A program made the translations under genes and the position numbers. A stretch of 64,000 nucleotides of DNA from Pestalotiopsis fici W106-1 (lineage: Eukaryota; Ascomycota; Sordariomycetes; Amphisphaeriales; Sporocadaceae): the NCBI RefSeq assembly GCF_000516985.1, contig NW_006917100.1, positions 485,490 to 549,489 of the forward strand, in the 5' to 3' direction. Under the pieces are notes generated by a model that saw nothing but the letters and a program-made list of their open reading frames with translations, made no database searches and was not told the origin of the DNA. Below are positions 1-12,995 of this stretch, in pieces. Within the stretch, counting starts at the first letter, position 1; each line of letters starts with the position of its first letter.

Positions 1-2180
1 AATCCGCTCCACCGCACACAGCTTTTCAATGGCGCCAAACCAAAAACCACAAAAATCTTCCTGATCGGGGAATCGTTCTGCTTGCAGAGTTCGATTTGCA
101 CGCAAAGGAACGGTTCCTCCTCTGGAGGAAAGCTCCGCCGTCGGCAGCGGGATCGGGGAGGGCCAAGAGAGGAGAAATGATGTTCATTCTTCTTCTAGAA
201 AAGGAACAAGCGCGGATGTGTTCTTTCTGGAGCATTCCCTTTTGACAGCCCATTTCACTGCTATTTTTACGATGCGGCCCGGTATGCGGCTGACGCCCAA
301 ATCGGCGATGCGTAGACCCCAGGCCCGCTACGGGATATCGCGAAGCGGACTGCGGCATCGCACTGATGAACCCCCCTGCTGATCGCCGAGTAGAAGAAGA
401 CGGAGGGGGGTTACCCTTCATTTTCTGCCCTTGTTCTTCCAGGTCCCTGCGATAATCAATAGGGGTCTGGTGAACCCAGATCGGTATATATGCAAAGTTA
501 ATTCTCTTCTTCCTTTTCGTGATCATCGCGAGGGATGATGGCTTATACCAGGGCCCTTGACTGAGATCGAATATTAGTGGTGATATGTGACAGCGCGAAT
601 CGCTTTTGTATACAATAAATACATACATGATTATGTGATCACATCTCTCGGGTTGCCGGGATGGGTGCGGGCGTCATTTCTCACCTACCTGAAAGATTTG
701 ATTTGATTCCAATGGCACCAAAGTCTAATCTTTTCGACAAGCTTGACTGGATTAACCGGAATATCTGCTGGCTATTAGCGCTGCTGCAAGATGCACGAGC
801 AATAATGCACCGTTGGACTCTCTCTCTCCCATTAGCATCCGCAACCAGCAGCACTCAATCTCACATGCGATTGGCAATAACCCTCTTTTCGACATGTGTC
901 GTCCCACGTTTTGTCCCGAGCGACACATTCTTTGATGCGTCTGTCCCATGTTTTGTGTTCCTGTGGGAGAATAAAACGTCCGGGGACAGGGTCGGCTTCG
1001 CCAAGATACCAATAGTGACGCATGCTAAGATCCAGAGGCCCATCCATGTCCAAAGCCATGTACCTCTCATTTGGAACCCTTGTCCCCGTGGGCGATCAAT
1101 GTTTAAGCTTGTGGATGTGATCGGAGTGATCAGATCGTGAACCAGAGCAGCGGAACGATGGACCAGGGCAGACGCTGCAATGGCTATTGGGTTGTTTTCC
1201 CCATTGTCCCCCAAGCGACGGGACCCAGACTCCTGGGTTTCCCAGCCTTTTCAAGACAGACTATTGAGCAGGACGGCTGTTGGATAGCTTCCCATCATTT
1301 GGTTCAGATTGCGTATAAACTAGAACGTGTCTCCAAAGCGGGCCCAACAGTACGTGTAGGGCGGCTATGTGATACTTAGCGGATTGCGGAAGTGCCTGGG
1401 GAATTTTCGTCAAGGAAAGGATATGCCTGCTTAGGTTTATGATCACTAATAGGCGTAATGGAAAACGACGTCACTGATGCTTGGGGTTGGATTATAGTAT
1501 ATTCAACGGCCACGACGGTATCTCTCACGTCTGATGACAATGCCTCGTAGGCACTCATTCCAGCTCAGTTAGAGTCTGAGGAAATTGAAGCCCAGCCAGG
1601 GGAGGACTAGGCGTCAGAGTACTGATTGACAGGTTGTAGCTTGAAGAAAGAGAGAAAGAGGCACATTCTCCCCTGCTAGATAAATGAGAATGAGGGGTAT
1701 TGGGTGATCAGTTCAAATTCCGCACAATAGGGACCTTTGTCTATTAGGCCCAAAGCCCACAGCGGCAACCAGGGGGATTTCAATCCCTATTCTTACCATG
1801 ACCGGGCCATTGATTACTTCTACAGTAGTGTGAGGGCGGTCGTTGCGTCGCGAAATACAGTTGCTGCAGTCACTCAATGCGTTGGCGTATTTTCGTCAAC
1901 TATTTGATCAGTCAGGTAGTGAATGACCTAGTGAGCAGGCTGGTAGTGGTAGTACGGAGATAATAGCGACTAGGTAGTCCGCGATCACAACCCTTAGCGC
2001 AATAGCTACATCGAGATCCCCGATTGCAAACCATGCAAATTGTACACCAAACAAACGTGCAGCATGGAAAATCCACGACTACCTACCCGTAGCACCGTGT
2101 CGGAAGTGGACACATTGAGCCTAGGCCCTTACCGAACGTAAAGACGCAAACAGATGTGAATCTGCGATATCGATGCTGTT

Positions 2181-2489
2181 TCATGCGGTTTTCTTGATGC
2201 TCGCTGTTATTTTCAGAGGTGCTAAATACCTCTGATACAGGTATCCGATCGCGGCTATCAAAAGAAGAAGAAAAAACACAATCATTAAAGAAAAAATACC
2301 AGAACATGACCATAGATCTATCAAAACTTGATGTTGCATGATGCGTGGTGTTTGGGTGGCTTCTCGTACGTTGATGCTGGGATCCGAGTCAATAGAGAAC
2401 TGGGCGATTTTGAACTTTGCCATACGATTGACAAGGGATTGACGAAATGCCCACGCGCTCGTTTGGCACTTTCGTACTGCCAGCGGCAT
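2181..2489 (-). CDS. Possible small single-pass membrane protein (doubtful)
   Basis: A 102-codon frame starts with ATG. It has one strong hydrophobic segment at about residues 65-87 (IFSLMIVFFLLLLIAAIGYLY) followed by a short basic tail ending KKTA. No homologous family is recognised and no intron is evident. Nothing around it supports expression. It is listed only because the transmembrane segment is unusually clean for a random frame; a chance frame in AT-rich DNA is equally possible. Confidence 0.15.
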   Translation of the reverse strand: MPLAVRKCQTSAWAFRQSLVNRMAKFKIAQFSIDSDPSINVREATQTPRIMQHQVLIDLWSCSGIFSLMIVFFLLLLIAAIGYLYQRYLAPLKITASIKKTA

Positions 2490-5400
2490 CGAAAACGAGA
2501 AAGGCCTGAAAGTAGAAACTCAGATTAGTAAGAATAGCATGGGAGAGCAAACACCCCGGGCGGTAAAAATGGCTGTCTTTTTGAATTTACTATGCACATG
2601 CAAAATGACTGCGATCGCTGGGGCGAATGTGATCATAGCTATGTCACACAACGTGTGAGTCTGAGAGCTATGATGACAAAATGCCATGTCGGCGGAGATG
2701 GCATTCTTGCAAAAATGGATGTCGTCTCTTTCGTTAGGCTGACTCGAGCAAAGATCGCCATTGCTTCCCGGCACGTTTCTATGGGTCTGCCTCCCTACAC
2801 CGTCCACTCCCGTCTTCCGCTTGCTGGAACGTGGAATACGTACCGCAGGGAGAATGTACCCGTACTGCTTTAGCTGGTCAAGTGGCTGCAAAAGCTGGGT
2901 GTTGCTTTGGTGCGGCAACTGGACCTCGTTCAGTTGTCTCTGTCTCGGGTCGACGGACACGACAGATGGAAACGCCATAAGCCTTCCCAAGTATGGTGGC
3001 TTGCTTCCCTAGCTACATTAGCCTTGACCAGAGCCAATCAGAAAGGGCAAGTGAATGGGTCGTCCTATTCAATTTACCAGGCCGCTATACACAGTAGACA
3101 CTGTTGGAGTTGTGGACATGTTGCGATTGGCCGCCGTGGAAATAACCAGGCCAGAGACTTTGTTAGTGCACAATGTACTTTGTCGCGATGGAAACGAAGA
3201 GGGGGTACCCGGACAGGTTGCTCCGGGCACTAGATTTTTTTCTCTCTCTTGCGTAACGGAACAGGGCCCAAAACAAGGATAGCAGCAGGGCTGAAGCCAC
3301 GCTTGCTGGGCTTGATGGCTCCTCTGCTTGTCGCTGGGCCACTTCTTGCTTAGGCCAACGCCGTTTCAAGCAGTTTGAACTGGGGCAGTCTGATGTCAAA
3401 ACTATCGGGATTTGTGAGAGGGATCGTTAAAAATTGGAAGAGAGTCAAGAACAACAGCGACGATCCTCTTCCCCTTTCCGGTTGACCTCGGAGTCTGCAT
3501 CTTCCCTTTGCAGAATGGAAGCAGAAATCAGGAATCAATTCCATAATAGACCCTGCCGCATCTATGCTTGCAGCCCAAAGTTCTACTGCAGTGTCAGAAA
3601 AATATCTCCTGTGCCTAGCCGACTTGTAGTAGTTATTATGTAGTAGTAGTAGTAGTTTGCAAAGCGTTCAATCAGATTAGAATTACCATTGTATGCATTG
3701 TCCTGACACGAACGAGTTCCACCACGGAGAGATTTCCGTTAGCTATGATCTACACAAAAGACGAAAGCCTGACAAGCCTGGACTCTCTCTTTTTCCTCCT
3801 AATAAAGGAAAATGGCTGGTTGGTTTCCCTAATGACCCCATGTCTAGTCCTTTCGGCTTTGGGGTCATGGCCCCGGATTGATGGACTTTTTCTCTAGGTT
3901 AGCTAGCGGGTGACGATAATAGTGCCGGCAGCAGTTTGCAGCAACCGTCAGGACTATGTTCCTGGTAGTTTGCGCGTATGCTATCATGGTCGCCCATATA
4001 CGCGTTGTTACTGTGACTACAGTGTACGGGCTTCTATGTACAACGCAGAGCAGCAGGCCTCGACAATTACTGGCCTGCTAGTACACGATTAGCACCAAGT
4101 TGTTTGACCTAGATTTAGTCACTCGATACCTTGTCAAGTCTCTCCTGTCTCTCTGGAATTACACAGTAGTAAGACTGATGCGAATGCTAATGAACTTGCT
4201 AATGACCTGGTCACTTTGCATGCTCTCCCGCCGGAATGCCAATTGGCCAGCGTACAACCGGATCAACATCCGCTCAATCCCTTCAAGTCGTTTGTTTTCT
4301 TCTACGAGAGGCTCTCAATGCTTTTGACGCAGGGTTCAAATCGGCGTAACATTCTGTCAGGAAAAGCAATTGGCAGTCGGCCTATGGAACAACCAAGATG
4401 CTACACTACAGACAAGGCCCGCATATCGAGACACGATGCCTAGCCATAATAGAGTTTTGATGGACAGTTATAGTAACCCTTGTCAGGCATGGCACGTTGT
4501 CCAATCCGGACGTGGCCTTGAAGGGAGCGGGCGGGCTACCGTGCACAGAGCCCAGCAGCATGGAGGGCCACTGAGCGACAGCAGTACAGAGAGAGTGCTG
4601 TGATGTGCCAGCGAGCCCCCCGGCCTTCTGTTTGGGCCCAGAGCCCAGGGCCCAATGGCCGCCCATGTTGCAGCTCCTCCGCCCATCCTTTTAGCACATG
4701 TATGGACGGCCGCGCTAATTCCCAAGGAGGGAGACCGGCAACGTCCCTCTTCACTAGTCCTCCCAGCGCGGTGGGCGGGGGATCGCAGAACAAATCGAGG
4801 AAACATGTGTACATCGACGTTTGACGACCCTTTCAAGCCTTTTCGCTCCGCCGGATTGGGTCTTGGTGATGGACACAGGCACATGGGATGCAGATATCGG
4901 TCCCGTTCATCTACTTGAGGGGCAGCGGCTAGGTAGGCAGAGTAGAGTAGGGGATCAAAATTGCTACCCCTGTGTAGGGAGGTAAGATAGGTAGTAGTAG
5001 CCCTTTGCAGGACCCGAGACTTCTCTGGTTGTCCATGCTTGCCATGTCTCCATATCACCAGGGAACGTTTTCTTTTGATGTGTGTTTTTCCCTTCCAGAA
5101 GTTGCCAACAGCGTCTGGGCCTCGATAGAATGCATTAGCCGATAAGAAAGCAAAGGTACCACCACCTACAGTACCTACGTACCCCGACCCCTCGAGGTAT
5201 TTTATGCGGGGTGAATGAGTTGTTGGAATAGACACTCTTATACCCGCAGATGGGGTTTTTTTTGGGCATATGAATAAATTATGCTTCGTGTATGGAAGGA
5301 TTGTAGGTGCTAGGCAATGGCGAGACGGAGAGTTTCGGCGGCAGTAAGCAAGCAGGCCTTGGGTTGTTCAAATTCATAAAGTAGAAGCACAAACTAAACT

Positions 5401-6284
5401 ACGAGCGAAGATAGTCCAGTCAATGCAGATGAGACTTTGCATTGGTGTTTTGTGCAGCCATCTGGCTGCCAAACTCTAAGAGGTCTGGCTCTGTCTTTGA
5501 TAGGGTGCGTTTTAGAATGAAAGCGGGCGACTAGAGCTGGGAGGGAGGAGCTTGGGGCTCGGGAGCTGCTACACCCTCCATCTGATGAGGGTGTGCTCAC
5601 TGCTGGGAACCGTGTGGCTGAACGTAAAAGTTCTCACGTTCTTCTTGTCCCCTCTGCATGGGAGCTGCTTCCTTGTTCCCATGCCAGATGTCTCAGATTT
5701 CCGCATCTCCGCTAGGACAAGCAGCTTACCAGGCACATTTATTTATTTTTTCTGTCTAGCAAGTGCCTAGGTACGCAAGCTAGGTACGTGGTCCTTACAC
5801 GAGCTTCATCTCAGACCCCAAGTGACCTGAGTAGCGACACATTGCTTCTGATGACAGGCCTAATGAGAGACAAGGGTGATAAGGAAAGGACAGAAAAAAG
5901 TTGAGCAAACTATCGAAGTGATAAATTTCTCTTGGGGGTACGGAGCTTGTAGCCGGCAGAGCGACAGGCGTGTAGCCGATATTACGGACGGTGGGTATTG
6001 CTCTGGTAACGTTTACTATGATACTCTCAGGAAAGCTCTCGCTAAATAAACACCACCTATATAATTATGCCGGGGAAAAGATAAAACCTGGTAATAATTC
6101 GAGACCATGTGCAACAATACCCGTACATAGTAGATACGATCTCTACCGTTCAGCTTTGTTTGTGGCCTAGGTGAAATACGGTATGTGCCTGCTACACCAT
6201 AGCGGCAACGCAAGCCGAGTGACAGAGTATAAAGCTTAAGACGGAGAGATACATGAATCAAAGGGGGATTAAAAAACCGAAATG

Positions 6285-6306
6285 TTTTTTTTTTTTTTTT
6301 TTTTTT
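6285..6306. repeat. Poly-T homopolymer tract
   Basis: An uninterrupted run of 22 T residues. It is not next to a recognised gene 3' end. It may be a slippage-prone microsatellite or the A-tail side of an old retroposed insertion, but no element body could be identified beside it. Confidence 0.8.
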
Positions 6307-7276
6307 ACCTGCCAACCTCAACTAGATAGGCTACGGTAGACCGAACTACATTCTACTTTGACCTGCCCTGAGAGGGTCTCGTCTTTCTCCAAAAAAGAAA
6401 ATCGCCGCTATACTCTTCTGGTCTCTACTTGCTACGCTATCTGCAACCATGCTGCTGCCGAGCACGACCCACAGCCGGCTGAGCACCGCACATCCTTGCT
6501 ACAAACCCGAAGGCTCCGCGCGCCAGGCCAAAGGGTACAGCGTGGAAACTGATCGAGATCTCTGAGAAATGCTCTGCGTGGCGATCGATCCTCAAACCAG
6601 CGGGCGGTACATCGATCCCAGCCAAAACCCGCAACATCCATAGAGCCCCAGGTAGAATGTCATGTCGCTGAGTACATGCAGTCGGCATGCCGTTGGAGTG
6701 AAGAACGCAAGCAAATCTTACCCCTCTGCTCGTACCTTTGACAATACCCATGCAGCTCTGGGATGGGGAAGTCTCCAATGCCCTTTTCCTCGTCTCTTCT
6801 GAGCTGATGCACGTCTGTTGCCCACCCACACCCCCCCAGCTGGGCTATATAATGTTTTTGTCCCATACTACTACGTATGACAATTCCCGTGTTTGTCTTC
6901 TCTTACCACCCATTCGGGAATTAAGTTATACCTCTTACTTATTCGCAACTCTACAAAGCAGACGGGTAACAAAGGCCATTCCTCCGAGACAATATCAACC
7001 AAGCTTTGGCTTCCACCTGGCTCGATCACATCTTATACCGTCTACTCACAGACAACAACCATACGGAATCCTCCAACGCCAGGCAACTGTTCTTGTCCGG
7101 CGTCAAGAATCTATCAACGTGTCCACGATTATACATTGCATACCTGTACAGCTTGTCTTGTCGTGAGACTGGAATAGAAATACATTGGATTTTCGACCTG
7201 GTTCGATATCGCTGTCGCCTGTATAATAGGTGGATCTACGCCATTGACGCCTTGACCAATTTTACATCATAATCCA

Positions 7277-8465
7277 ATGCCTAAGCGTTCCTTAGACGTA
7301 ACAGCAGCGATGCCACTCAGCAGCGACCGAGTGCCGCCTGTAAAGGCCCAAAAGGTGGGCATTCCCACTCCACACACGGGGTCACCCAGCTCCTCTTGAC
7401 ACGGGAAACGATATTCTAACAGTTACCTACTAGACGGAGCGATCTCATGAAGAAAATCAAGAACGTGCATATATTGCTGCCTCGAGGCGAGCTGATCGGA
7501 GTTTGGAGGCAAGAGTACAGTCTGCAAGGATGGCTTCCGAGATTCACAGGCGGAGGACGGGCCGGGGATTGAAGGTCACCGAGGAGATTGTTATCAAGGA
7601 GGAGATGTACGAGGAAGAAGAGGATGATCTGCCGAGACAGTTCAGACACCTTACCCGCCACCTTCAGACCAACTCACCAACTATGAACCACCGGGTCTCT
7701 GCGTACATCACCACACAAGCAGCGATGGCGTCAATGGCGAGATACAACGAGGTCAACAGGCTCTTTAGCGAATCGTTTCCCAGTGCCGCGGCACTCCAGC
7801 AGCAACTTAACAACTCCATTTACATGGCGCCTCTGATGACGAACAACTCCCACTTCTCACCGACATCACCGACTATGCCATCTCCATCGGCACAGACAGA
7901 CTCGAGCTTCCCTGGCATGGATCGCAGGATTTCCACAGCGACCACGGCGACAACATCATGCTCGACTCCGCCAGCACTTTCACCTTCACCTTCATCACAC
8001 ACCATCAGTACTCCTGACTTGAGGCTCACTCCGCGACAGTCTTCGGCACAAATGTACCCACCGCTGGACGTCCAGCCCCAGCAGCAGCAACATACATCTG
8101 CCTTTACGTCAGAGCTGTCAAACGAGGCCAAGATGCTCGGCATGGTCAATATTGATGTCAATGACCCCATGGCGCAATACTTTTTCGGCGGGGATTCTTC
8201 CAGCTTCAACTTTTACGACCCTCAGTCGAATAAGTCCTCGCAGCCTGCCTTGGCGGATAACAATGAGTCGGCGTTCGATAGCGGAGACAACGTGTCACCA
8301 ACGGACACCACGCCAACAGCCGCCGACGAGATCTTGTACTCGCCAATGGAAGGTACATTCAACAGCCACTTTGAGAACTACAGTCAAGCGGGTACTCCCT
8401 CGGCAGCTGGCCTGATGGCTGATCCAGGGTGGGACAACTTTATTGACTTTGGTTCGGAGCAATGA
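7277..8465 (+). CDS. Conserved fungal protein, basic N-terminus, possible nuclear regulator
   Basis: Most of the protein lies in 7434-8465. It begins TERSHEENQERAYIAASRRAD, continues through a basic stretch (EIHRRRTGRGLKVTEE) and an acidic EEMYEEEEDD, and ends in a long Ser/Thr/Pro/Gln-rich low-complexity half with a QQQQQ run. The first exon (7277-7354, MPKRSLDV...) is joined here by an intron 7355-7433 (weak donor GTGGGC, branch CTAAC, acceptor CTACTAG), giving about 369 aa. GTAAAG at 7340 also keeps frame. Beyond 7354 exon 1 still reads protein-like (IPTPHTGSPSSS) before a stop, so the junction is uncertain. The N-terminal block resembles a conserved fungal family of unknown biochemistry, whose members include proteins of the Aspergillus subtelomeric hrmA-associated cluster; that comparison is from memory and tentative. 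No DNA-binding domain is recognised. A regulatory role is inferred from composition only. Confidence 0.7.
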
Positions 8466-9573
8466 CGTGAAACACATTTCTGTGTTGGCATCTCCAATCA
8501 TCTCACGTGAGGCTGAGGTGCAAGCTCGCAATGGATTTGCGAGCAACGAGGAACTTTGCCTCTTCAATGATACCACGGGCATGTAGCGCGACCTATCAGG
8601 GTTTGATTGCATTTACATTTGCATGAGTTTTTCAAGTCGGGACGATTTTTAACGACACCGACGACATGTTCGAATTTCGACGAATTTATCAAAGCGGTTT
8701 TCTTTTTTGGAATTCACACGGCGTTGGTTGGAATGTCTTGCCACCACTACCACGCATTGGCGTGAGGCACCACGAGGAAATATCTCTCCTCCTTACGCAC
8801 ACATAATCTGATGTCTGTTTGCGTTTCGATACCAACGGTTTCCTTGTTTCTTTTGACGGTTTTATTTTCAAACAGTTCGCACCCTCCTCTCTCTCTGCAC
8901 TCGCATGGTGTTTGGATAGGGCAATCATCATCAAGCATATCCGGAGTTATTAGACAACCGGCGCAGGGAATGAGGGCAACTCGCGGGATATTTTTATGAA
9001 GCCCGGAGACCCTCGAGGCGTGTTGGGTAGCTGGCGATTTTAGTCATCAGCGCAGAGGTGGTTGTATACCTCGCCCATGCGTCCTCCACAACAGAAGTGC
9101 AGCCTGGAATATGGTGCGCTTTTTCTCATTTGGGGCGAGCCTCTTTTTGTCTCGTACTTTTCCCGAGACACGACAGAGTCCTTTTACTTTGTGTGTGCGA
9201 TTGTGGACAAAAGTTCGGTCTTTGCCAAGGAAAAAACAATATCAGCAGAACAGAAAATTGACAAATAGCCGGACGTCACGGTCTGAGGTCAAAATCGAAA
9301 AGGCGCAGTATGCATGCTCGCCCTTATACGCGGTTTCCAGACCGCTGTCATTGGCAACCAAAAAAAGAATAATATAATCCACAAAACTTCGCAACATCTA
9401 TCCTTCTTCTACACCTCGTGACCAAGTGAACCAAGTCATACTGGAGTCATATATGATATGTAAATTGCAGAGTGATAATCATTTCTAACGTAAGAACAAC
9501 ACTGATCTCTCTGATCGAAACCCAAGCTTTCCCATGCTGATTCCTGGGCTGCGTAAGTCAGCTTCGCCTATGC

Positions 9574-9626
9574 AGTACCATCTGTCTCAGCAGGGCCAGA
9601 TTGTACCTGCTGAGACAGATGGTACT
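9574..9626. repeat. Perfect 21-bp inverted repeat with 11-nt loop
   Basis: Left arm 9574-9594 is the exact reverse complement of right arm 9606-9626; the loop is 9595-9605. The next base pair outward mismatches. Transcribed from either strand it would fold into a 21-bp stem-loop. It lies 1.1 kb downstream of the gene ending at 8465. No transposase or target-site duplication was seen, so it could be a hairpin RNA, a cruciform-forming element or the remnant of a miniature element. Confidence 0.85.
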
Positions 9627-11184
9627 TGGGGATTCGCCTCCCCAGCCATCCATGGTCGATGCAATGATAAGTAATCAGGTTACGATTTCTATGTTGAGTT
9701 CATAGCCTCCAGATCTGCTACTGCAACCCTTGTCTTGCTTACCTGCATAATTAGTACCTCTTCTGCCAAAGAGACCTTGCAACTGTCTAGCACCACACAC
9801 ACACACACTTGATCTTCATCCACTCGCATTGGCGAGCAAAAAACCTTGTCCCGCATCCATTTTCTATTGGGTTCACACTACTACACAGATTATAGTCTCC
9901 AGTAGAAGTAGAGAGTATCGATGGTGTCTTGTTTCTCCTGCTATGCTCTTTTGGGGGGTACATGCATTCCCAGGGCGGGGAGAAGCTTGGTCGATACTAC
10001 CCCAGATCAGTTAGCTGCCTGCCCTACCAACCTACACCCCGGGCGCCTCTTGTCTTCAGGTTTCAATCTCATTCGCAAGCTTTCCTGGTCGAGGAATCTA
10101 CTTATTACTGTTTCTTCAACACAGGCTCTTGGGACTTGGGGAAAAGTGTAAAACCAAGAACCAAGTCGTTTTGTGCCTGCCCGTCCGCCCGCCCGCCCAC
10201 CTTTCCACCTACTTCTACCTGCCCCATGAATTCTCATTGGTATTACCACCCTTGCATGAAATAGGTCAACGGAATACCCTAGTCCATGTTTCCCACGATT
10301 TCCCACGCGGCGGGACAATAGGTTGGACCGACCGGCAGCAAAGGAGGATTCAGAAGTGGAGGGGAAGAGAGAGAAAAAGAAAGTTAAGGGGGGTGAAAAG
10401 AAGAAGAATATAGCTCGTACACAACAGGAACACCTCGCCGCAATTTACAAAGCCCCCCCCAGCTCGCCCCCGAGTGTCTGGGAAAAGCAAATATGGGTGA
10501 TAAGCGTTTCCCAGCAGAATTAAAAAGAACACCGGACTTTGATCCGGATGCCAAATTAGAGGTCAGGATCAGACCCTCAACTGACCATCATGGCTTACAT
10601 GGGGTGATTTTCTTTTTTTTTCTTTTTTCTTTTTGCGGCAGAACCCTTCAACTCCCCCACTATCAAAAGCAATGTGAGGGGATTCAGCAGATTTTTTTTT
10701 CTTTCTTTGTGCAATTGTGATTCAAGGTGCATCTTCATTTACGGATTCTACATTCATTTCATGCGGCATACCGCTTGGCCTTTTGGCTTGACATCTTCCT
10801 CTTCTCTGCGTGTCTTTGGCTCTTTGAGGTTCTTTGCATGAATTGACGAGCATCTGGACCCTCGCCGGTACATGAACAAGGCATTACAAGAATATGTTTT
10901 TTCTTATGGGCTTGAGCAGTCAGTCGCAGAGATGCTCAATCAAGACCCGACACACAAATTTGAAGATACTCACCGTATGCTGCAATTTCTCTGGAAAAAG
11001 GTACCTGGAAACTGACTAATGGCAAGCATGATACTCCATCCGAGCATATCTCAACGAAATCTAAGCTATCTCCCGAGCTAGGTCACGTATTCGTAAATTG
11101 CTAGGGTGAACATTCCTCGTTTGGAGATGTTCATATCCATCCATATCCATAGACGTTGGACGACCGGGAGAGGGGTGGCGAAAA

Positions 11185-11206
11185 CACGTGCCCACACGCA
11201 CACGTG
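11185..11206. promoter_or_regulatory. Pair of CACGTG E-box palindromes
   Basis: CACGTG occurs at 11185-11190 and again at 11201-11206, separated by a CA-rich spacer. CACGTG is the core bound by fungal bHLH factors of the Pho4/Cbf1 type. No gene start lies within 1 kb, so function is doubtful. Confidence 0.2.
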
Positions 11207-12995
11207 ATGGAAATGCCACCATGGAAGCAAGAAGCTCTCGATTTAGTCATGGACTACATTGGTGCCTGTGCTTTTACCAAGCTACTGAACCATGAACCCA
11301 TATTTACAGCATTCATGGATCTCGCTGGCAAAGCAATCTTGCAACAAAAGCATTCAAGTAACGACGGGATATCATGGGGAGGCAACACCCCGGATCTCGC
11401 ATTCGGATCCAATAGACTGTCCTCAATTTAGCCACTTCCTTCACACCCTCATTTTCTTTCTTCTTCTTCCCGTACCGTCGACTACTACTGTATCTGATCC
11501 CCCACTCCCGTCTAAACATACAACCGTCGTCCGTCTTCTCTTCTGGGGGAGGGGGGGACACCCAGTCGAGACGGGTTCATGGTTTTTGCCACGCCGTTGA
11601 CGCTCATGTCCCATGTTTCTGCCTAGCAGCCAGTTTGGGGGTCAATATAATGTCCAGAACTATACTATGTACACGGGATGACAGCCTGGTGGTACCAAGT
11701 AGGTAGCTGGCTACCTAGGCACAAATATAAAAGTATTCTGTAGCTTTGTACTGTCCCTTATCAAAGTATTACAGACTATAGCAAATCACGGCTATACATC
11801 CTTGATGCCTGTCCCCTTGCTGTCCTCCCACGTACCCTAGTTTAATTTCCACGAGGGCCCGGGAATAAGAGGACCTGCGCCTACTGTTGCTTTTCTTGAC
11901 TACATACATAGCTGGCTGGCCCGCCAGCGCCAACTTTACCATCTGTTGAAGATATGCCGCATCTTGGTTGGGGGCCAAGCCCTTCTCTGAGTCGTTGCAG
12001 AATATTTGGTTTTCGATTGGGGAGTTCATTTTTCCCTTTTCTCAACGGCTGCCGAGCGGCTGGTCCACCCGTCAGATGAAACAAACTCTACCTAGGTATG
12101 CACCACTTGCCTACCTACCAAGCCACTTATCTTGATGCATATTTTCTAGTTTCACTCTGCGCGGAAGAATTTAGATGAAAAGTTTGTAAACCTCAGAAGA
12201 CGACAGTCGATTGTGCCTTGCAAAACGTACAATTGTTAACAAGTCTGACAATTAAACACGTGTGAATCTTTGGGTATTTAGGAGGCGCATAATGTGAACA
12301 TCTACCTAAAAAAAAAGAGATTCAGGTTTCAGGTCTCATTGGTGATTTGGCATAAGGAGGCGTTTGGAGGCATATAATACATGATGTACGCAGCCCCTTG
12401 AACCTTGAGCATATAAATCAAAGACAAGACACAGCCCGCTCAGCCCTATTGCGGCCTGGCCTTCCCCCTCACGGCATTCATGGCCTGATCTTTGAAGTTC
12501 AAGTTGCATCGTGACTGGATCTGACTCGGTAGGCAACGGCAAGTTCAGACCGGATATAAAAATTTTCAACTAGAAACCTACACAATTCAGCAACGGCCCG
12601 AATCAGACAAGTTTCTCATTTTCAACATCTCGTGCTAAAACACCAAAAAAGCTATTGGGAGAGAAAAAAATGTACAGTATGTATCTGTTTCAAAAGGCTG
12701 CAGGTCACAAGTTTGGGGTTCGGGGACTTCGGGAATGGAAACAGGTTTCACCAGAAAGCCATTCGGCTTAAACGCTGTGCGATACCATGTATCCAGAAAA
12801 AGAGTCCTCTCGTGATGTGTTGCTGCTTATCCTTTCGGCAAAATACTTGCTGGAGTGGTTGGCTGCTGTAGAACTTCGCACACTTCCAAAACGCTTCACC
12901 CAAATGCATGAGGCGGAGTAGCTCAATACGAGCCGAGAACACATTGTGATATGACCAATTTTTCAATTTGAACTGCACCCACAGACGTAGCTCAA

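Larger units (their letters stand above)
1..7276. other. Gene-poor region, no supported gene
   Basis: Open frames occur here on both strands (for example 26-628 and 4483-5235 on -), but none shows a recognisable domain, a signal peptide or a sensible splice structure, and the longest sit in GC-rich stretches where stops are rare by chance. The region holds a TAG-type microsatellite near 3641-3657 and a 22-nt poly-T run at 6285-6306. The last kilobase is pyrimidine-rich and may serve as promoter or 5' UTR of the gene starting at 7277. Nothing else is recognised. Confidence 0.5.
8466..12995. other. Gene-poor intergenic region
   Basis: No supported gene in 4.5 kb. It holds a perfect inverted repeat (9574-9626, listed separately), a CCCG-rich tract near 10180-10200, pyrimidine tracts near 10607-10635 and a pair of CACGTG boxes at 11185 and 11201. 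Short open frames here lack recognisable features. Confidence 0.5.

Noticed and set aside
26..628. 200-codon - strand open frame at the window start
   Set aside because: No family, no signal peptide, low-complexity composition; opposite frames are equally open. Treated as chance.
2520..2990. 156-codon - strand frame next to the small membrane-protein frame
   Set aside because: No convincing splice to the neighbour and no recognisable domain.
4320..4360. tRNA-like GGGTTCAAATC B-box match
   Set aside because: No acceptor stem or A box at the correct distance.
4483..5235. 250-codon - strand open frame
   Set aside because: GC-rich stretch open in several frames on both strands; no domain or periodic structure seen.
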